From the NCBI RefSeq assembly GCF_001577835.2, contig NC_029516.1, positions 82,308,328 to 82,372,327 of the forward strand: a DNA stretch of 64,000 nucleotides. Reading direction: 5' to 3'. Below the pieces are notes generated by a model, which did no database searches, had not been told where the DNA came from, and saw only the letters and a list, made by a program, of their open reading frames with translations. This DNA comes from Coturnix japonica. Its lineage: Eukaryota; Chordata; Aves; Galliformes; Phasianidae. Positions 57,699 to 64,000 of the stretch are shown in pieces. How positions within the stretch are numbered: the stretch's first letter is position 1; each line of letters opens with the position of its first letter. Position numbers and translations under genes: made by a program.

Positions 57699-60323
57699 CA
57701 TCATTTGTCCAACAAGCACAGTGGAGTTGATCAGTTTATGGTTCCCTACGTTGCCCCTTGGCAGATAGCTGCAATGTATTGCCTTCCTTCCACTGTTGCA
57801 GACTTCCCATGCTTTCTGTGACCTCTTGAAGATAGAATAGCTTCGCAAGGATATTAGGCAGTTTCTTTTTCAGCATCCTCAGATGCAACCTATCTTACCC
57901 CATGGCCTTGTACAGGTCAGATTTTCCCAGCTGATCCCCAACTTGATCTTCATCCATTGCTTTCCCATGTTTCAAATACAGAAGTTCAAGATCCTGATAG
58001 CAAGGACTGAGGCAAAGACGGCACTGGGTTACTGTGTCACTCACAGCTCACACTGGGGAATGGGTTCAATCACAACGTTCAGCTACAAGACCACTGCTCT
58101 CTGTTCATCCTTCTACTGTTAATACATTGCAGCTCTTCTTCCTGACCTTGATATGCCTTACAAACATCAGTGCCACAGTGGAAAGCTTTACATTTCCAAA
58201 TACCATCCCTACATGCCTGGCCAATGTTTTGGGGCTTTTCCTTTGTGGCCAGCATCTGTTCCCACCTCCTATATAATTTTATTTATTTATTTTGCACTGC
58301 AGTGCAGTCAAATGTTCCCTGAAAAGTCAAGACAGTCCCTGGCAGATCTACCTCCATTCCTAAACTGTTATTTCACTTGGTAGATGCGATCCTCAGTGTT
58401 CTGCCCATCTTCCTACACTCCATTAAAGAGTTGTCTCCCAGGGATTGCACCTCCCCCTTTCCTGCGCACCCCCCAGGGTCTGCTCTCACTGCACCAGTAT
58501 AAAAGAGCCACAAAAAGCAGAGGATGACACTTATTTTCTACAAGAATGGTGCACAATTTGGAACTGATCGGATAGACAAGAGTTAATTACCTCACACTTC
58601 TTGTTGCTAGAGTAACAGCACCACATTTCTATTTATTCCAATCATCGGTTCCAGGAAAGACACAAAGGATGTCTCCTATCTGAAGAAGTTCACAGAACAA
58701 TAAACAAACCATTAAGGTTAATTCTGGATGCATTAGGACTAGCACCAAGTTCATAATAAACCAATATAAGGGCTTTTGGAACCTCTCTCTTGCCTTTCAC
58801 CCCTTCATCAGGAGGTAATGGGGAATAATCTGAAAATCATAATCAGAAGCTTGTGGGAGAGTTTAAGTCTGCATTCCTCCCTTTCTGCTCAGACTTTGCT
58901 ATCTTGAAGCATAGTAACAAGTTTTAGAAGTTTTTGTACTCACATTAATACAATACTGAATAAATATTTTAAGAATGAATTCTCTTCTTCATAAGAACTG
59001 AAACATGAAACTTTTATTGTACTGACTTCTGAAAAGAATCCAAAGATTACAGTTCTGTACATTCTGAAATGTCAATGCAATGCAGCCATCAGCTGGAAAA
59101 CTTAGAAACTTGACTGTGCTCCACAGCAGATAAAAACCTTTGTCACTAATAAGTAGACCTTGTTACCATGTTACAAAACTCTGTGATGCCCTTAAGTCTG
59201 GTAAACCTCAGTCTTCGAGGTTTACTGAGCTTTAACTGGTAATGCCTAGCAGTCAGACCAATCACCTCAAAGCAAGGAAACAGAGGTATGCCAAGGAAAT
59301 TCAATGACAAGAGCAAACTCTTAAGTAGGATACATCAAAATGGCTCAGTGATCCTGGAAGAAGGCCTTCAAATGGCTTTACAGCAACTTTTAACAGGTTT
59401 CCAATCAAACCAGCAACCGGCATTTTCTAACATACTGATCAGCACACCTGAGTTTGCTCACAAGTGCGTGGATCCTCTTTTACCTCCCCTCCTATCATTC
59501 AAAAGATGGAGCTACTCAGTTCTAAGATCCAGTTCCTAAAAGGAATGAAATTCATTTCCTCTCACAGTTAGTTGCTATGGAGATAGTAGCGCACAACCGG
59601 ACCTCTGCTGGAACAAGATGTAGAAAAAAAGCTAAAGAAAGCTCTTATTTTTGACAATCAGTTGTTCAAAGACACACACACTATGGAGGATGTTTACATA
59701 ATAGACAACTAATTAGAGACGCATCCAAGATTTGCATCTCCATGAAACATCTACGCTTCCCATTATCCCTGGGCATACTGGAATTCTTCCCAGCATTCCT
59801 GTCCCACCAGATATAATTATGACTGGTCACAGCCAATTGAAATTATAAAAAAATAGAAAACAGAGCTAATTTTAGGAACATGCATCTTTTAATTGCTGAT
59901 GCGAAGGAAAAAATAACAATATCTAGATTCCTGATACATAGTTTATGCCTCCAAAATAATACTAACAGACCAATAAAGCTGCCACCACACTCTAGAGAGT
60001 ATCTGCTCTTTTTGCATTGAATGACTATTTGAGTTCCCAAGGGGTGGGAAAAAAACAGAGGCCGTGACACTTGACATTCCTCAGTGCATCCTGTCACACC
60101 TCCACTGCTCTCTCCATCATATTTGGACAGACAGTTCTACACTGAGACATTAAGTTTGCACATAGAGATGAGGTGGAGGAGGTTACTAAAGAAAAAAATT
60201 AAAGTAAAGCAGCACTTGTTTAAAGCTGCACTGGCCACTAAAGCATTTCTAATCCAGTGATGTAGCTAAATGCACTCAAATTTGCACTCTATCCATTAAG
60301 GAACAGAGCATTGTAAATGACAG
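57699..60323. other. Spacer between GPA33 and MAEL
   Basis: Unique sequence, with no gene recognised. It may contain the MAEL 3' UTR at its right end if polyadenylation is distal: a minus-strand AATAAA lies at 59018-59013. Confidence 0.4.
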
Positions 60324-60329
60324 TTTAAT
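60324..60329 (-). terminator. MAEL: Possible MAEL polyadenylation signal
   Basis: ATTAAA on the minus strand, about 140 bases after the MAEL stop. A canonical AATAAA occurs much further on, near 59018-59013. Which one is used cannot be told from sequence. Confidence 0.35.
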
Positions 60330-60465
60330 CATTTTAACAAGAACCTGAACAATCAAAAGTTGCATGTGAGATGAAAACCTGCAGGCTGGGGAAACTGTTG
60401 CTTATCTTAGGGAAACAAGAATGGGAAAAAAACCCAATGTACAGCTGTCCTGGATGTGAAGATTT

Positions 60466-63400
60466 TCAGTTACTGAGAGATTTGCTCAGATCAGGTGTAC
60501 TTTCCAGCCATCGAGTGATTCCTCTTCCTCGAATGGTACTTCTTCCGTAAGGAAAACTCCTCACATCACACGAAGAACCACCTATTGAATTAAATACAGT
60601 TTACAAATGGAATTTATACACTGTGGAGCGGAACATATTCAATATTTCTAACAGGAAAAGTGAGAGATGGAGGTTCTGTCCTGCACAAACACCAAATCCA
60701 CATAAGATGTCACTTTTTATACTTGGAATGGTTTCGGCATTTAATTTAGTGTCTATTGTCTATGCAAAAACATAAACTGCAAACTCAGAATTCTTCAGTC
60801 ATTTGTCTTGCAAACTTAATTCTGCTCCTGTCTGAAGGTTAGTAGTACACTGCAAAATGAATTGAGTGTACATACTTTATATGAGAAAGATTTTTGCTCC
60901 AAGAAGAGGACTTGAAGCAAACACTTCTTATAGATCCAGGAGTAACAGAATACTTGTGACAGGTACCACTTGAATCTGGCATATACAACACCAGAAGAGA
61001 GGCAGTATTTTAAAGATGGCCGTGCCTCAAGGCAGCTAAACATGCAAGAAAGAACTTCATGTGACAGAAAAATAAGGTGTTATAAATCAGATAGCAACGT
61101 TTATGAGAAAATCTGATTTTGGATAGACTTTCTGACCACAGGTTTTAGTCTAGTAGTAAAAGTGCAGTTATTTCATCTTCAGAAATTCAGTGAAGTCTGA
61201 ACTACATGCTGTCACAAACCCAGCTCATGCAGAGCTGAATAAGCTTTATGTCACTAATAGACAATAACATCTAAGCCCAGAAATTTGCAAAAGCTGCAAT
61301 TTGATTATGTTTAAATACTCTTTTTTCCCCCTTTACAAATGGGGCGATCTCGAACTCACAACTGGAAGGGACGAGCTCTTGAACTCCACTTGGAGAAAGG
61401 ATGTGTCTGTCACTTCCTGAACGCTCAGCCTTCAATTTCTGCAGGAAGAAATAGACATTCAAAATAAGAGAAGTCTCCTGTAAGGTGACACATGTGTAAC
61501 TACTCATGATACCTGTGAGTTGTAGTCAAAAAACCATCACAAGAAACAGCCCGGTTAGAGATTATTTTCCTTTCCTCAGTCTGCCAAGTATACCTTAAAA
61601 AAGGCAGCACCCAAAAAGGAAGATGGCTAACCTCAAATCACCGAGCGTGTTCCATCTAGAATATCTGAGTTAACTAGAAATAACACAGGAAAGCAACTTA
61701 AAAGAAACTGACCTGAAAACGTCCAGCATCCAGTATTACCCTCCTGAGATTTGTATTTCCACTGGAAACACAGTCTTTAAGAGGCAGGTGAGCAGCTGTC
61801 AGTGAGACTCCATACACACCAGCTAAAGATTTACTGATGCAATAACTTGGAGCAGGAAAATAAAGAAATCAATAAAAGTTTAGTCAAGTGGGCTGCAATG
61901 CCTACATATGGAAGCACAGCATTCTTAGATCCTCAACTGATAAAGCCACCACAGATGAAGACACAGAGATGATGACAGAGTGGAAAAGGACACTGTCACA
62001 GCAGCCAACAACCCCGTATCTTTCCAATTTCACCAGAATATTCTACAACTACACGTGAAATTAACACTGACACTTCCATGTGCATTACTACTATCGACTG
62101 AGATCTTAAACTGCATTTCTTTCCCAACTACCTACTTATCCTTCCCCCAGCCTAAAAGAAAGAAGCTTGTGTATTGACATCTATGTATAAACATAGAATC
62201 ATAGCATGACCTGGGTTGAAAAGGACCACAATCATCATCTAGTTTCAACCCTCCCCTCCCGCCCTCAGAGATGGATTAAAATATACTGAGGATTTCCCAC
62301 CAAAATGAAGTTTAGTAAACCTCTGAAGAAAAACAGTGTATTTATAACATAAAGAACTTTATCTCAGCTCTCCAATAGTAAGTGGAGGTAATGATGACTA
62401 TAAACCAAATGTGATGACTATAAACCAAGTGATAGATATTATTATCACACACATTGCACTACATTGAATTGCTAATACAGTAAACTGCTTTACAGTATTA
62501 GCACAAAAACCAAAGCAGAAAATAGTATAAAGTCCTGGAAGTGGAAGAAATAAATAAAACTGAAGGCTTAGAATCATAGTGCTCAAAGCAGCCAGGACCA
62601 AGAAGCGTGTGTGCATAACAAAATGAAATGCCATTGTACTGCAGATAACCCCTGAGAAATACTCACGCGATTTTCTTACAGGATGCCAAAGCACAGCACA
62701 GTATGTCATTTTCTTCATGCCACTCACACCTTCATAAAATTAAATTGAGGTTTACTGTGTAAGTATCTACATCTTTCATCAACACAAACAGTTGTTCTGA
62801 CCAGAAGGAACAGGAGCAAACACTGAAGGTTATCTTTTGTCTCAGTGATCAACTTAAAATTACACAGGTGATCATCATTCAATGAGATCTAAGTGATTTA
62901 CATAGAGTTGAAAACTGTGCTTAACTGAAAACCCTTCATATGCTGAGGTGGAGGGGAAAAAGGAGAAAAGAAAACCCCTACAAAATGAATTCAAAAATAA
63001 TTAGAAGCTTCCCATTAGAATAAGCAGCAACAGTGATTAGTCAGTGATCTGAAAGTCCATAGCGTAAGCAGACTTTCAGGGACAGGTTTTAGTAGATGTA
63101 AAAAAAAAAAGACAATAAATTAAGATTAATTTACTAATTCTTCCTTAAAACAACAGCGGAGGAAAAGCTGAAGTATTCTTCTAAGTTAACTGTGTCGGTG
63201 CTAAATACTCTCCCACAACAACTCTAACTAAGGGCTGTGTAAATACATAAGGATCTGAGAGTAGCAAAAACATATTCCTGTTCAAGATACACAGGGAAAA
63301 GAAGACAAACAATGCCATGAAGTACATGCATTCTAACATTATAAAAAACATTCCTTCAGGAAGCCAAGGGATTTCAGTTAACTCTTCAGCTTGTTTTATG

Positions 63401-63897
63401 CCACAAGAAAGCACGCCGAGTTCATTATCACAGTTGCAGTATGAAGTACATAGCAAAAGCCAGCTTCCTGAGACTCTGAATCTTCTCACTATGACTTCAT
63501 GTATCATACTGTATTTTCTTTTGTAACCCTCCTTTAAATCTACAGGCTCAGCATTAAAGAGCCTCTGGTCTATTTTTTTTTTTTCTTTTTTATAGACAGT
63601 ATTTCGTGTTTCCTGTTGTAGTCACGCTACAAAAAGAAACCTTTAGATGAGATGGTTTGCTGAAGATTTTAGCCTAGCTATGCACAAGCCACATGTAAGG
63701 CACCAGGACAGGTCAGGACAGCACCCATTTCCACAGAAAAAAGAACCCAACATACCTGGTATTACTGGAAAAATCCCACAGGACAACATCTAGCTCTCTA
63801 GACACCCAAGTCTCGGATGGCTCCTTATGGTATTTCTTCTGGTACAGTTTTACTAACAGGTCTTCTACAGTAAGAAGTTCCAGAGAGCTCTCAACAC
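60466..63897 (-). CDS. MAEL: MAEL (maelstrom), last five coding exons (partial gene)
   Basis: MAEL acts in germline perinuclear granules in piRNA production and transposon silencing. Exons in transcript order: 63897-63756, 62729-62667, 61845-61713, 61438-61360 and 60581-60466, all with GT-AG borders and matching phases. Products in order include LLTVEDLLVKLYQKKYHKEP; CEWHEENDILCCALASCKKI; the YCISKSLAGVYGVSLTAAHL segment followed by LDAGRFQ; then RSTIRGRGITRWLE, ending SLSN. These align by memory with the human C-terminal half (LLTVEDLVVGIYQQKFLKEP, CKWHEENDILFCALAVCKKI, RGRGITRLLE). The C-x2-H then Cys pattern fits the zinc-binding ECHC set of the maelstrom domain. The protein stops soon after RGRGITRWLE, so its tail is shorter than in human. 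The HMG box and the rest of the maelstrom domain lie beyond the right edge. No break is seen in these exons. Confidence 0.93.
62190..62275 (-). mobile_element. CR1 LINE, very short 3' end fragment (minus orientation)
   Basis: The inverted CR1 end AGAATCATAGCATGACCTGG, then GTTGAAAAGGACCACAATCA and TAGTTTCAACCC. In the MAEL intron between 61846 and 62666, in the same orientation as the gene. Confidence 0.85.
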
Positions 63898-64000
63898 CTG
63901 GAACTCAGAGGAAATCCACGTCAGCAGAACATTCACCCACTTTTCAGCCAGTCTCTGTTCACTGTCCACCTCTTTCTATCAATCTCTACGTTCACATAAA

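Overview
This is vertebrate genomic DNA, almost certainly from a bird and most likely a galliform such as chicken. Genes are split into exons with GT-AG introns. There is one CpG-island promoter. The dominant repeats are 3'-truncated CR1 LINE fragments with the usual bird CR1 end, plus remnants resembling chicken LTR elements. No prokaryotic features are present.

Four genes can be placed, and their order and orientations match, in mirror image, what I recall of human 1q24 (MAEL, GPA33, STYXL2/DUSP27, POU2F1). POU2F1 (minus): only its first coding exon (11357-11420) and CpG-island promoter (about 10.45-12.0 kb) are here, with the 5' part of a long first intron filling 1-11356. From about 12.0 to 34.4 kb is intergenic, with old CR1/L3 pieces, one CR1 tail, a pentanucleotide microsatellite and a few stretches that look like conserved non-coding DNA. 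STYXL2 (minus): five coding exons from 42884 down to 34462 join in frame into about 1160 codons, with a probable 5' noncoding exon and a muscle-type promoter near 43.5-43.7 kb. From 43.7 to 48.2 kb is the divergent spacer between STYXL2 and GPA33, with a CR1 fragment, an LTR remnant and a second copy of a repeat also found in a STYXL2 intron. GPA33 (plus): seven coding exons from 48356 to 56322 give an intact 289-residue A33-type receptor, with a polyadenylation signal at 56867. MAEL (minus): its last five coding exons (63897 down to 60466) lie at the right edge, tail to tail with GPA33; the 5' part is outside the window.

The four genes do not form one pathway. POU2F1 is a broadly expressed POU-homeodomain transcription factor, STYXL2 a striated-muscle pseudophosphatase, GPA33 an intestinal Ig-superfamily surface protein and MAEL a germline piRNA-pathway protein. 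I found no clearly new biological system. The points most worth a second look are regulatory (an exact MEF2 box at the STYXL2 promoter; NRF1, YY1 and POU-dimer-like motifs around POU2F1 exon 1; candidate conserved elements) and structural (a directly repeated element bracketing the 5' half of STYXL2; an LTR remnant lodged inside a CR1). Exon coordinates were read by hand from splice sites and reading phase; family assignments rest on remembered protein sequences, not on a search.
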